In this document: positions 54,035-61,745 of the stretch, piece after piece
Layout of the letters: each line of letters opens with the position of its first letter
Position numbering within the stretch: the first letter of the stretch is position 1
The notes under the pieces: generated by a model
The model's input: the letters and a program-made list of their open reading frames with translations, nothing else
What the model was told of the DNA's origin: nothing
Database searches by the model: none
From: CAYXDO01 sp964463485
Lineage (GTDB): Bacteria; Myxococcota; Kuafuiibacteriia; Kuafuiibacteriales; Kuafuiibacteriaceae
Assembly (NCBI GenBank): GCA_964463485.1
Contig: CAYXDO010000005.1
Coordinates: 1-64,000, forward strand
DNA length: 64,000 nucleotides
Direction: 5' to 3'
Made by a program: the position numbers and the translations under genes

Positions 54035-54082
54035 GAATGGGATCCTCGTAGGACTCCCTCAATGTGAGGTCACAGGGGCGTC

Positions 54083-55117
54083 CTAGCAAGTCGAGGTTTC
54101 GGAAAAGCGTTCGATGCTGAGGCGCCACACCTCGCGGGTGCCGTCCGTGAGGAGGCCGTGGGCCGAGCGAGCGAGCCCTGGCACCCACAGGATCTCGTCC
54201 GCCGGGTCGACGATCACGGGCGATCCCCAACGGCGTTCAGGAGGCACTTTGGCGTCGACGAAGATGTCCTGGAGCTTCTTGTGGCCAGCGAGCCCGAGCA
54301 GCGCGACCCGATCGCCCACTCGCGCCCCGCGAACGCGGAGCGCAGGGCACGTGCCTGCGTCAATCAGCGCGACCGACGGATCTTTGGGGCGGACCGCTTG
54401 GTCGAGCGGAATACGTTCGATCAACACGGTGGTCGCCGGAATGGTCGCTCGGATCGACTTGGACGAGGGCACCTCACGGCGACTGGGGCGCGCGAGTCGA
54501 GCCGCAAAGCCGGCGCGGTACCGAGTTTCGAGGAGCGGCAAGAGCTCTTTTCGGATCCGGTTGCGCAGGTATCGAGGTTCGAAGTTCGAAGGGTCGTCGC
54601 GAAACGGGAGCGCTCGGTCGGCCACGTAGGCCTTGGTCGCGGCCCGCGGCACTCGAAGGAGGGGGCGCAGGAGGTGATCGCGTTGGGCGGCCATCCCGCG
54701 AAGCTCGCGAGCGCCGCGGATCAACCTCATGAGCACCGTCTCCGCCTGGTCGTCGCGCGTATGAGCGGTGAGCACGAGCGCGGCGTCGCTTGCGAGGCGA
54801 ATGCGGTCGAGGGCTTCGTAGCGGGCCGCGCGAAGCTCGGCCTCGCGCGGCAAGAGGCCAACTCCGTGAGCCGAAGAGAAGTCGGCGCCGAGCTCTAGAG
54901 CGAGGCGCTCGACGAGCCGCGCGTCCTCCGCCGAGTCGTCTCGGACCCCGTGATCGAAGTGAGCGAGCACCACGCGCCGTGCGCCAAGGACCTCGCAGCA
55001 GGCGTGGGCGAGACACACCGAATCAGAGCCTCCCGAGCACGCGACGACGACTCGAGCTTCCCCGCGGAGCTGAAAGCCGGCCTCGACCAGCGCTCGCTCG
55101 AGCTCCGCGAGAATCAA
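54083..55117 (-). CDS. tilS: tRNA(Ile)-lysidine synthase
   Basis: A 344-residue N-type ATP pyrophosphatase that makes lysidine at C34 of tRNA-Ile(CAU). P-loop SGGSDS at 28-33; then LAHFDHGVRDDSAEDARLVERLALELG, VLTAHTRDDQAETVLMRLIRGA and YLRNRIRKELLPLL, all family signatures. The C-terminal domain is short. The start is TTG 55117, the only reasonable start in this frame. It leads the tilS-ftsH operon and lies 59 bp downstream of a predicted terminator for the RNA region at 55176-55600. Confidence 0.92.
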   Translation of the reverse strand: MILAELERALVEAGFQLRGEARVVVACSGGSDSVCLAHACCEVLGARRVVLAHFDHGVRDDSAEDARLVERLALELGADFSSAHGVGLLPREAELRAARYEALDRIRLASDAALVLTAHTRDDQAETVLMRLIRGARELRGMAAQRDHLLRPLLRVPRAATKAYVADRALPFRDDPSNFEPRYLRNRIRKELLPLLETRYRAGFAARLARPSRREVPSSKSIRATIPATTVLIERIPLDQAVRPKDPSVALIDAGTCPALRVRGARVGDRVALLGLAGHKKLQDIFVDAKVPPERRWGSPVIVDPADEILWVPGLARSAHGLLTDGTREVWRLSIERFSETSTC

Positions 55118-55175
55118 AGTGACCCAGCCTCGAGCCCGCGCGAGCCGGTGTGAATTCGCGAAACTCCCGTCAGCG

Positions 55176-55213
55176 AAAAATGTGGACCCGAGGGGAGTAG
55201 CCTTCCCCCCGGG
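55176..55213 (-). terminator. Rho-independent-like terminator, minus strand
   Basis: On the minus strand a 10-bp stem with one mismatch (CCCGGGGGGA pairing with TCCCCTCGGG), a 7-base loop and six spacer bases are followed by TTTTT at 55180-55176. It lies after both tRNA-like modules and before tilS. The spacer before the T-run makes it weaker than a textbook terminator. Confidence 0.45.
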
Positions 55214-55263
55214 CCCGGTTTGCTGGCCTTTTGCTCGCCGACGACTTTTGGCCGCGGTTCATC

Positions 55264-55341
55264 TCTCAAGCCCCGCGTTCTCCGACCTGAACTACCCTCG
55301 CATCGAGCGCGAGGGGCCGGATTTGAACCGGCGTTTCGGGT
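55264..55341 (-). ncRNA. Circularly permuted tRNA-like module 1
   Basis: Reading the minus strand: ACCCG, AAAC, T-stem GCCGG, T-loop TTCAAAT, T-stem CCGGC, acceptor 3' strand CCCTCGC, 7-base linker, acceptor 5' strand GCGAGGG, TA, D-stem GTTC, D-loop AGGTCGGA (conserved A14, G18, G19, A21), D-stem GAAC, G, then CGGGG and CTTGAGA. Acceptor strands pair 7 of 7. CGGGG pairs with ACCCG in four of five positions, giving a 4-base variable loop. Every tRNA part is present in consensus form, but the 3' half is encoded before the 5' half. No CCA is encoded. The anticodon cannot be assigned because the junction is unknown. Confidence 0.5.
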
Positions 55342-55442
55342 GACATCCACGACTCTGGGATTCGGCGAATCCAGCGGCTCTTCAGCTTGTGAGGTACAAC
55401 TTGAGCAACGGATAGGGCGAAATTTCGCGGACCCCAACGATC

Positions 55443-55521
55443 ACCTGACCGCTGGACGTGTACCGTTTCGCTACCCACGCACCGACTGCGCGGAGGAGGA
55501 TTCGAACCTCCAGGCCCAACG
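55443..55521 (-). ncRNA. Circularly permuted tRNA-like module 2
   Basis: Minus-strand order: CGTTG, five-base variable loop GGCCT, T-stem GGAGG, T-loop TTCGAAT, T-stem CCTCC, acceptor 3' strand TCCGCGC, A, 6-base linker, acceptor 5' strand GCGTGGG, TA, D-arm GCG-AAACGGTACA-CGT with GG and a three-pair stem, C, CAGCG, GTCAGGT. Acceptor pairing is 7 of 7 with two G-T wobbles. CAGCG pairs with CGTTG in all five positions with one wobble. TCGTTGGG also follows the 5' half, so it forms a direct repeat at both ends. Like module 1, it is preceded 37-48 bases upstream by CAAGCTGAAG. Confidence 0.5.
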
Positions 55522-55604
55522 AACGCCTGCCTGAGTACGAGCACGAGCTTCAGCTTGCCTCGCGGCCACCGTAGCCTCACCTCGAAAAAACCGCAACCCA
55601 ACGG

Positions 55605-55629
55605 CGTTGAAGCGTTGAAGTCGTTGAAG
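55605..55629. repeat. Three copies of CGTTGAAG upstream of the RNA region
   Basis: CGTTGAAG at 55605-55612, 55613-55620 and 55622-55629. Relative to the minus-strand RNA region these lie just upstream of the weak promoter candidate, where activator sites could be. They may also be a simple slip repeat. Confidence 0.6.
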
Positions 55630-55674
55630 TCACGGACCGAGCTCTGCGTGACCAAGCTAAATTGAAAGCTGAAA

Positions 55675-55714
55675 GCTGAGGGCTGAAAGCTCGAGTAAGC
55701 GTTCAGCCCTCAGC
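55675..55714. repeat. 13-bp perfect inverted repeat with GCTGA-rich repeats
   Basis: GCTGAGGGCTGAA (55675-55687) and TTCAGCCCTCAGC (55702-55714) form a perfect stem with a 14-base loop. The left arm sits in a run of GCTGAAA/GCTGAGG heptamers starting near 55664. It could terminate the DUF7873 gene transcript (minus strand, ending 55780) or be a dispersed palindromic repeat. Confidence 0.7.
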
Positions 55715-55779
55715 CCATGGGCCGTCAGCTCTCCGCAACACCAAGCGCTCACCGTGCTTTCATCGAGCTGGCCATCTTG

Positions 55780-56538
55780 CTAGGAGTCCCGGAACACGAA
55801 GTCCAACAGGCCCTGGCCGACCTCGAGCCCCGGCGCGACTTGCTCATTCGCCTCTTCACGGGCGTGTTTGACCGCTTCGGCTAACTTGTCGACTCGTTCG
55901 AGCAGCAACTTTCGACGCGTCGCCGAGAGTGCGGTGCTCATCTTCACAGTGTCCCAGTACCCGACGACTCGGTCTTCGTGAAAGACTTCGGCCTGCCCGG
56001 GCTGGTGCTCGGTCGGCTCGAACTTGACCACGACGCGCGGCTCCTTCTTCGTCTTGTGCGTCGTGGTGATCGGGGTTTTGTAGGTACGAGCCTCCGGGTC
56101 GAAGCTCCAGGCCTCCGCTGGATCGAGCACCGGGATCTTGTCGATCTCGGCTCGTAAGTCTCGAAGCTGTTTCTCCAGAAACAGCAATAGCGTGGCGGGC
56201 GCGTCCTTGATGAGCAAGTTGCCGTCGACGATGACATCCGCCTTGGCCGAGCAGTTCGCGAGATCCTTGGTGGCTTCGAAGTCGAACAGCTTCACCATGT
56301 ATTGGCGGACTTCCTCGAGGAGCTCCGCGGCGTCGTGTTGGATGACTTTGCGCTCGGGCGGAAACTCCTCCGACTTTTCGTCCGTTTCGTCCTTCTTGCG
56401 ATAGGCCTTGGCGAACCCGTTGAAGTGATCGGGCTTCTGAAAGAGCTTGTAGATTTCGGACGCACGCTTGTAGCCGTTGGTCCGAAGCTCCTTCTCGGAG
56501 GCGAGGATTTGGTTCAGTTTCTTTGGTTTCTTGGCCAT
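55780..56538 (-). CDS. Conserved hypothetical protein, DUF7873-like
   Basis: 252 residues from ATG 56538. The N-terminus MAKKPKKLNQILASEKELR and the stretches LFDFEATKDLANCSAKADVIVDG, LLLFLEKQLRDLRAEIDKIPVLDPAEAWSFDP, AEVFHEDRVVGYWDTVKMS and LAEAVKHAREEAN match a family that I recall from actinobacteria as DUF7873. It is soluble with no signal. Function is not known to me. The frame runs 14 codons further upstream, but family proteins start MAK-x-LNQI. It is monocistronic, followed by inverted repeats. Confidence 0.8.
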   Translation of the reverse strand: MAKKPKKLNQILASEKELRTNGYKRASEIYKLFQKPDHFNGFAKAYRKKDETDEKSEEFPPERKVIQHDAAELLEEVRQYMVKLFDFEATKDLANCSAKADVIVDGNLLIKDAPATLLLFLEKQLRDLRAEIDKIPVLDPAEAWSFDPEARTYKTPITTTHKTKKEPRVVVKFEPTEHQPGQAEVFHEDRVVGYWDTVKMSTALSATRRKLLLERVDKLAEAVKHAREEANEQVAPGLEVGQGLLDFVFRDS

Positions 56539-56617
56539 GAAAATCGGACGACGAGTATGTCCGGCGGGCCGCGAAGTCAACCCACCGACCGCGGGCGACC
56601 GGACTCAACGCCCGCGA

Positions 56618-57949
56618 CTATTCCCGCTTGTGAACCCGAACGAAACGCGGGCGCGCGTCTGACAGGCCCACCGACGCGTTCGTCACGCCAATGGCTTCGT
56701 TCGGAGAGAGTGACGCGAACGCGTTGATGTGGGCCCCAAGCAGCGTCTCGGTCAGTGGGCAAATGATCTCCTGGTCGAGCGCGCCGACGAGCTGATTCGT
56801 GCCCGCCACGACGACCTGGCCGGCCACCTCGACCGCCGCGCGGATCGACTCACTCTCGGGAGCTTCGATGGAGCGCCAAACACCGCTCTGCCGGATGAAA
56901 CTTCCTCCGTCCGAGCTCAGCATCAGGCCGCGACTCGTGGGGTAGATCATTCGTCGGTTGGACGAATTCGGAGGCAGCGTCGACTCGACCCAATCTCCAT
57001 CTTGGGACCGCTCGAACAGGGCGTCGGGCCCGAGGCACAGCTCGGAGCCCTCGGCCTCGAGGAAGAGGTCGCACGCCCGACCCACCGAAGCCGCCCTGAC
57101 GTTCGGACCCGCTACCCAGTAACTCACGGTTGAAGTCGGTGAGTAGGCGAGCGCGCCCCGCCCTGTGTTTGCCACTCGTGCCTGGGTCTCGAAGAGGTCG
57201 AGGGGATCGAGCTCCTCCAGCTCGGCTCCTATCGAGAAGCGCAGAATACGCCCAGAGGGCGTGGGGACGAACAGAATCCCGTCCGCGTGCGCGAGCCGCC
57301 CCGCGACTGGCCCAACGAGCTTCGACCCGATCTCCTCCCCCTCGGGCGTCAGGATCCCTACGTAGAAGGTGGGTTCGTGGTCGTTCTCCCCCGACACCGC
57401 GAGCTTGGTTTCGAGCCACTCCGCCTGTCGAAGCGAAACGGCCAAGGGCTCCGTCAAGATCGTCAAGTCGACCGTGAGCTCGTCGCAGGGCGAGATCCTA
57501 GGTACGCAGGTGGCGAAGCGAAGATCGACGCGACTGGACTCAGGCTCGGGCTCCGGCGCGCCGACACCCTCGTCGGTGAGCGGCACCAACCAACCCGAAG
57601 CTTCGGGGAGGGGCGCGGGCCCGTCACCCAAAGCGACCCCGCACTCGCGCACACCCTCGGCGGCCCGGCCATCGAACGCGCGAATCAACGCACGCGCAGG
57701 GCCGCGAGCTCCAAGTGAGAAGCGAATGGGTTCGTCCGCCTCGCTCCACGTCGGAGTCAGTCCTCGGAGCGGGTTCGCGGAGCTCGCTTCGAGGATTTGA
57801 GCGATCACGACTTCGTGTTGCGACCAGGGACCGCCGAGAAACCGCAGATCGACCGACTCGGCGCAGCCTGCCGGGGAGACGAAGAGCACCAGGAGCACCC
57901 ATCCCCAAGGGCCCCCGCGCAACCCTGGCTGATACGAACGAGTACCCAT
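56618..57949 (-). CDS. Hypothetical lipoprotein
   Basis: 443 residues from ATG 57949: signal GWVLLVLFVSPAGC with lipobox PAGC. The mature protein contains short beta-strand segments (ADGILFVPTPSGRILRFSIGAELEEL, TSRGLMLSSDGGSFIRQSGVWRSIEAP) similar in style to the larger lipoprotein at 38338-40902, so the two may be distant relatives with propeller-like domains. It diverges from the FG-GAP protein across 155 bp. No known family. Confidence 0.65.
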   Translation of the reverse strand: MGTRSYQPGLRGGPWGWVLLVLFVSPAGCAESVDLRFLGGPWSQHEVVIAQILEASSANPLRGLTPTWSEADEPIRFSLGARGPARALIRAFDGRAAEGVRECGVALGDGPAPLPEASGWLVPLTDEGVGAPEPEPESSRVDLRFATCVPRISPCDELTVDLTILTEPLAVSLRQAEWLETKLAVSGENDHEPTFYVGILTPEGEEIGSKLVGPVAGRLAHADGILFVPTPSGRILRFSIGAELEELDPLDLFETQARVANTGRGALAYSPTSTVSYWVAGPNVRAASVGRACDLFLEAEGSELCLGPDALFERSQDGDWVESTLPPNSSNRRMIYPTSRGLMLSSDGGSFIRQSGVWRSIEAPESESIRAAVEVAGQVVVAGTNQLVGALDQEIICPLTETLLGAHINAFASLSPNEAIGVTNASVGLSDARPRFVRVHKRE

Positions 57950-58000
57950 CGCGGCTCGTGGCAGGTTATTCGCACTGCCTCGCTCGCGCAACCGAGGCTC

Positions 58001-58024
58001 GGACCGACGGACCGACGGACCGAG
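58001..58024. repeat. 8-bp tandem repeat GGACCGAC, three units
   Basis: Three direct units (the last with G at the end) in the divergent promoter gap between two lipoprotein genes. The period is shorter than one helical turn, so a simple slip repeat is as likely as a regulator site. Confidence 0.6.
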
Positions 58025-58104
58025 AGACCATCGACGGGGGTTTCGGATGAGTGTCGCCGAAACGCCTCTTGTCCGATCGGAGGGGGAAGGCCATAGTCCC
58101 GCGA

Positions 58105-60483
58105 ATGTGCACCCAGTGCGGTCTCCTGTCGCGCGCGCTCCTGACCTTGGCGCTCGTTGCGCTAGGAGCCGCTTGCGAGGAGCGTCGCGATCGTCCCACG
58201 CCCACGGGCTCGCCGGACGCCGGGTCGGACGGGGCAATTCGTGACGACTTCGGAGTCGCCGACACAAACGTTCAAGACGCGGCCACGTCCGACGCACGGA
58301 CGCCCGACGTAAGCGAGCTCGACGCAAACGCGGATGCTGGCGCGCTCGACTCGAGTGAAACCGACGACGCGGCCAACCCTTCTACATGTGCGATGCTCGG
58401 CGCGATCGCGCCTTCGATCTCGACCGGAGACCAGCCAATTGACGTGGTGGTAGCCGATTTCGACCGAAACGGGCGGCTCGATTTCGCCACCGCGAACCGC
58501 CAATCCGGAAACGTCACCGTCGGACTCGCGTCTGTCGATGGAAGCTACTCGACCGCGTCCTACGCGACAGTGAGTTATCCTAGCGCGCTTCGTGCCGGAG
58601 ACCTCGACGGAAACGGCTCTCCGGACCTCGCTGTCGTAGGCATCGGAGAGACTGCGAGCGTGGAGGTTCTGACCAACGATGGACGAGGTCAGTTCGGGCC
58701 AGGCCGCGAGCTCACTCGCACCAACTACGAGGACGTAGAGCTGTTCGACGCAGACGAAGACGGTGACCTAGACGTTGTAGTCATCAGCCCATACTCAGCA
58801 ACGCTGCTCTTTCGAAATCGCGGAAACGCAAGCTTCGACGCATCCGCGATCATCGAGCTCGGGGGCCGTCCGAGTACCATTCGCGCCGCAGATCTGAATG
58901 GAGATCGGCACCTCGACATCGTAGTCACGGACCAACAAGTCGGTTCCGACGGGGTTCGTGTCGCGCTCGGTCGAGGAGACGGGACCTTTGGCGCCGCCAC
59001 GTTCACAGCGGTACCCATCGCGGCATGGAACGCGACCCTCGGGGACGTGGAAGGCGACGGCGACCTCGACGTGTTTGCGTCTCACTCGGCCGGCCACATC
59101 TACCTTTTGAAGAATCGTGGAGACGGAAGCCTCGAGGTGGCGGTTCGAATCCACGAAGGAACGCACGCCGGCGAGATGCTCACGGCGGACGTCGATCGCG
59201 ACGGCCGGATGGATCTCGTGGCCGTCGAGGGCCTCGCCTCGCTCGATGAGGGCGAGTCGATCCTCGTCTTGCTCGGGCGTGGAGACGGGACCTTTCGGCC
59301 AGCGAGAGAATTTCCGGTCAGCCGCGCTCCGGTGGCGATCGGCCAAGGTGATTTCGACGGCGATGGGTTACTCGATCTCGCGATCGCCCATCAGGCCTCG
59401 GATACGGTCTCCATCGTCGAAGGGGATGGCTCCGGAGGATTCAGGACGGGGGAGCAATACGTCGTCCCGAACAAACCGAACGATGTCGCGGCAGCGGACT
59501 TGAACGGGGACGGTCGGTTCGACATCGTCACGATGGACGACCTCGCGAGCACCAGCAGCGTCTTGCTTTCGACGACCGACAGCGAGCGATTCGAGGCGCC
59601 CGTCACTTACCGCGGTGGGTTCGCGCCGGATTCCTTGCTGCTCGGCGACTTCAGTGGAGATCACGTCATCGATCTGGTACTCGGCACTCATCAGACCGAG
59701 AATGTCCTGATTTTGAATGGTGATGGGGACGGCGTCTTCGGACCGGCGCGGCCGTTCACACTTGGATTCAGCGTGTATGCGCTCGGCAGCGGCGACTTGG
59801 ACGACGATGGCCGGCTGGACCTCGTCATGGTAGACTCATCGGACGCCCCGCTTCGCATCGGGTTCGGCGACGGAGCCGGAGGGATCGCTGCCGTCAGCAC
59901 CGCCGACGTTCGAGCGAATGGGTACCCGCGGGTGGCCGTGGCGCCGTTCGACAGGACGCCCGGTGATGACGTGGCGACCGCGACGGGTCCTTACTTACAC
60001 GTGGGTTCCGTCGCGATTGTCAGCTCCACGAGCCAACGCGGGCTGAGCGACCGACAGACGGTGGTGACCTCCGACGGTGATATTCGAGCCCTCGGGGCGA
60101 CCGATCTCGACGATGATGGAGACGTCGACGTGGTCGTGGCCCTTTACGAAGGCTCACCTCAGCGCGGCATGTTGGTCTTGTTGAAGAACGACGGGAACGG
60201 AGCGCTCGTCGAAGGAGGGCGGCGTGAAGTCGGCACGCTGCCCGTGACCATCGCGTCCGCCGACATGGACGGCGACGGGGACCAAGACCTACTCACGCTC
60301 GGCCAAGGACGGCTGGAGGTCATGCGCGCTGGCCCGGGAGCAGGCCTCGCCGATCCGTTACTCTACACCGTGCCCGGCGACCGGCTTGCGATGGGCGATT
60401 TTGACGCGGATGGGACCCGCGACCTCGTGGTGACTCGCCCGGGCTCGGGACCCATCGGCGTCGTGCGAGGTCGTTGCCCCTGA
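58105..60483 (+). CDS. FG-GAP/VCBS repeat lipoprotein
   Basis: 792 residues from ATG 58105, signal ending LGAAC (lipobox). After an Asp/Ala-rich linker (residues about 35-95) come about 14 FG-GAP-type repeats, each with a calcium-binding loop such as ADFDRNGRLDFA, GDLDGNGSPDLAV, FDADEDGDLDVVV, ADLNGDRHLDIVV, ADVDRDGRMDLV, GDFDGDGLLDLAI and ADMDGDGDQDLL. This should form an integrin-type beta-propeller on the cell surface. Such proteins are abundant in myxobacteria and often mediate contact. The frame is open 18 codons upstream, but the signal peptide starts at 58105. Confidence 0.9.
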   Translation: MCTQCGLLSRALLTLALVALGAACEERRDRPTPTGSPDAGSDGAIRDDFGVADTNVQDAATSDARTPDVSELDANADAGALDSSETDDAANPSTCAMLGAIAPSISTGDQPIDVVVADFDRNGRLDFATANRQSGNVTVGLASVDGSYSTASYATVSYPSALRAGDLDGNGSPDLAVVGIGETASVEVLTNDGRGQFGPGRELTRTNYEDVELFDADEDGDLDVVVISPYSATLLFRNRGNASFDASAIIELGGRPSTIRAADLNGDRHLDIVVTDQQVGSDGVRVALGRGDGTFGAATFTAVPIAAWNATLGDVEGDGDLDVFASHSAGHIYLLKNRGDGSLEVAVRIHEGTHAGEMLTADVDRDGRMDLVAVEGLASLDEGESILVLLGRGDGTFRPAREFPVSRAPVAIGQGDFDGDGLLDLAIAHQASDTVSIVEGDGSGGFRTGEQYVVPNKPNDVAAADLNGDGRFDIVTMDDLASTSSVLLSTTDSERFEAPVTYRGGFAPDSLLLGDFSGDHVIDLVLGTHQTENVLILNGDGDGVFGPARPFTLGFSVYALGSGDLDDDGRLDLVMVDSSDAPLRIGFGDGAGGIAAVSTADVRANGYPRVAVAPFDRTPGDDVATATGPYLHVGSVAIVSSTSQRGLSDRQTVVTSDGDIRALGATDLDDDGDVDVVVALYEGSPQRGMLVLLKNDGNGALVEGGRREVGTLPVTIASADMDGDGDQDLLTLGQGRLEVMRAGPGAGLADPLLYTVPGDRLAMGDFDADGTRDLVVTRPGSGPIGVVRGRCP

Positions 60484-60492
60484 GTATCGAAG

Positions 60493-61320
60493 TCACTCCT
60501 CGGACAGGGCCTGTTCAGCCGACGAAGAAACCGCCGAGGCCTCGAGCCATCGCTCTAGCCGTGCGACTTCTGATTCGGCGAGGAGCTTCGCGCGCTGCGT
60601 CTCGGTGACCTCGAGTCCCCGGGCGCGGAGCACTCGAGTCACGGCTTCTCGAAGCGCGGCCCTTTGGCCTTCCCTCTGGCCCTCTTCCCGGCCCTCTTCC
60701 AACACGGCTCCTAGGTTCTCGTAGCCACGCCGCTGAAGGAGGTTGGCCAGAGTCACTTCGTGAGCGGTGTCGCGGTCGAAGAAGGCCTCCACGGGAACGG
60801 GGTTCTTGAGCACTCCGGGTGCGGTGATGACTTGACCCGGCGTGAAGGCCCGCCACCCATTCTTGTCATACACCTCGACTCTTCGCGGTCCGAGCAGCCT
60901 CACGACCCATACCCACTCGGTACCTGCACTCAGGAAGTCTTGAATTTTGTCCTCGAGCTTTTCCTCGTCCTGCCCGACGCTGGAGTACTCCACGGCGAGC
61001 CTCGGGACGCCCGAAATCCAGCCTCGCCGGTTGGGTACGTTGCCGACGCCAATGCCGGGCGCGCGGACGAGTTGCTCGGAGATTTCATACCCTGGGTCAA
61101 CGCCTGCCTCCTCGACGTTGGGATCGCTGTCGAGAATCTCGAGGCCGACCGCCGTGCTTCGAGAGCCGTCGCCTCCGCTGGGCATGCAGACGACCGCAAA
61201 GCCGTGGACGAGCTCCTGGTCGGATCCCGGAGAAACGTCCCTCGAAGTCAGCGGTCCTTGGGCGCGCCGATTCGAGGGGCGGAAGCCAGGGTCTCCGATG
61301 GGTTCGACGGGGTGGCTCAC
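60493..61320 (-). CDS. Uma2-family (DUF820) putative endonuclease
   Basis: 275 residues with a PD-(D/E)XK-like core: GWISGVPRLAVEYSSVGQDEEKLEDKIQDFLSAGTEWVWVVRLLGPRRVEVYDKNGWR, with Glu in AVEYSS and Lys in EDKIQDF as probable active-site residues. After it comes a short (EEG-QREGQR) repeat reminiscent of the EGRT/EGLK array of the gene at 12935-14183, then RARGLEVTETQRAKLLAESEVARLERWLEAS, a tail shared by many such proteins. It is probably cytosolic, with unknown biological target. The gene lies tail to tail with the FG-GAP lipoprotein, 9 bp apart. Confidence 0.78.
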   Translation of the reverse strand: MSHPVEPIGDPGFRPSNRRAQGPLTSRDVSPGSDQELVHGFAVVCMPSGGDGSRSTAVGLEILDSDPNVEEAGVDPGYEISEQLVRAPGIGVGNVPNRRGWISGVPRLAVEYSSVGQDEEKLEDKIQDFLSAGTEWVWVVRLLGPRRVEVYDKNGWRAFTPGQVITAPGVLKNPVPVEAFFDRDTAHEVTLANLLQRRGYENLGAVLEEGREEGQREGQRAALREAVTRVLRARGLEVTETQRAKLLAESEVARLERWLEASAVSSSAEQALSEE

Positions 61321-61745
61321 GCCGAAAGTCTACCGCATTCGCGGCCTCCAACGATCGCCTCGGCCCCTCGGCCCCGCGCATCGGTTCGAGCGTCGGGCAA
61401 AGCTCTTCTCCCCTTCGTCAACGAAACACCTCGCTTGCTCGGTGGTTGGCTGCGTCGTCCTGGACCGTCGGTGTGGGATCCGGTCCACACCCGCTTCCCA
61501 ACCACCGCTTCACCGCCTCGCGGGCTTCCGATCCGACAGACGTCCGATCTCCTCCTTCAAACAGCCGTATTTTCCCGCAACTGGCCTTTCGACACCCGCA
61601 ACCTGTAGAATCCATTCCACACAACCGGGATGAGCGGGGAGCCCACTCCCCACTACATCGTCTCCAAGGAACTCGATCTCTCAATGATCTCGATCAAGGC
61701 GCGTTGGCAGATCACTTGCTATACATGGTGGGCGAGGAGTCACAC
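61321..61745. other. 425-bp intergenic region with nested hairpins
   Basis: CGGTGGTTGG (61440-61449) pairs with CCAACCACCG (61498-61507) as a perfect 10-bp outer stem. Inside it GGTGTGG (61470-61476) pairs with CCACACC (61485-61491). A third hairpin (GGGGAG/CTCCCC) is at 61636-61651. These could be leader structures of the thrombospondin-repeat gene or a small dispersed repeat. No gene is seen. Confidence 0.45.

Larger units (their letters stand above)
55118..55779. other. 662-bp noncoding region upstream of tilS
   Basis: No protein gene is credible here. It holds, in minus-strand order, an inverted repeat (55675-55714), three 8-bp repeats (55605-55629), a weak promoter candidate (TTGCGG at 55596-55591, 17-base spacer, TACGGT at 55573-55568), two permuted tRNA-like modules and a terminator-like hairpin. 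This makes one plausible small transcription unit on the minus strand. Confidence 0.55.

Noticed and set aside
55295..55511. Two ordinary tRNA genes on the minus strand
   Set aside because: Each T-arm lacks a matching 5' half before it and each D-arm lacks a T-arm after it; only the permuted order gives paired acceptor stems.
55220..55570. Permuted two-piece tmRNA
   Set aside because: Order is similar, but D-arms have real stems, neither acceptor has the G3-U70 pair, there are two modules and no tag-coding region was recognised.
59135..59155. GGTTCGAATCC-like T-arm at 59142
   Set aside because: It lies in frame inside an FG-GAP repeat with no other tRNA element around it.
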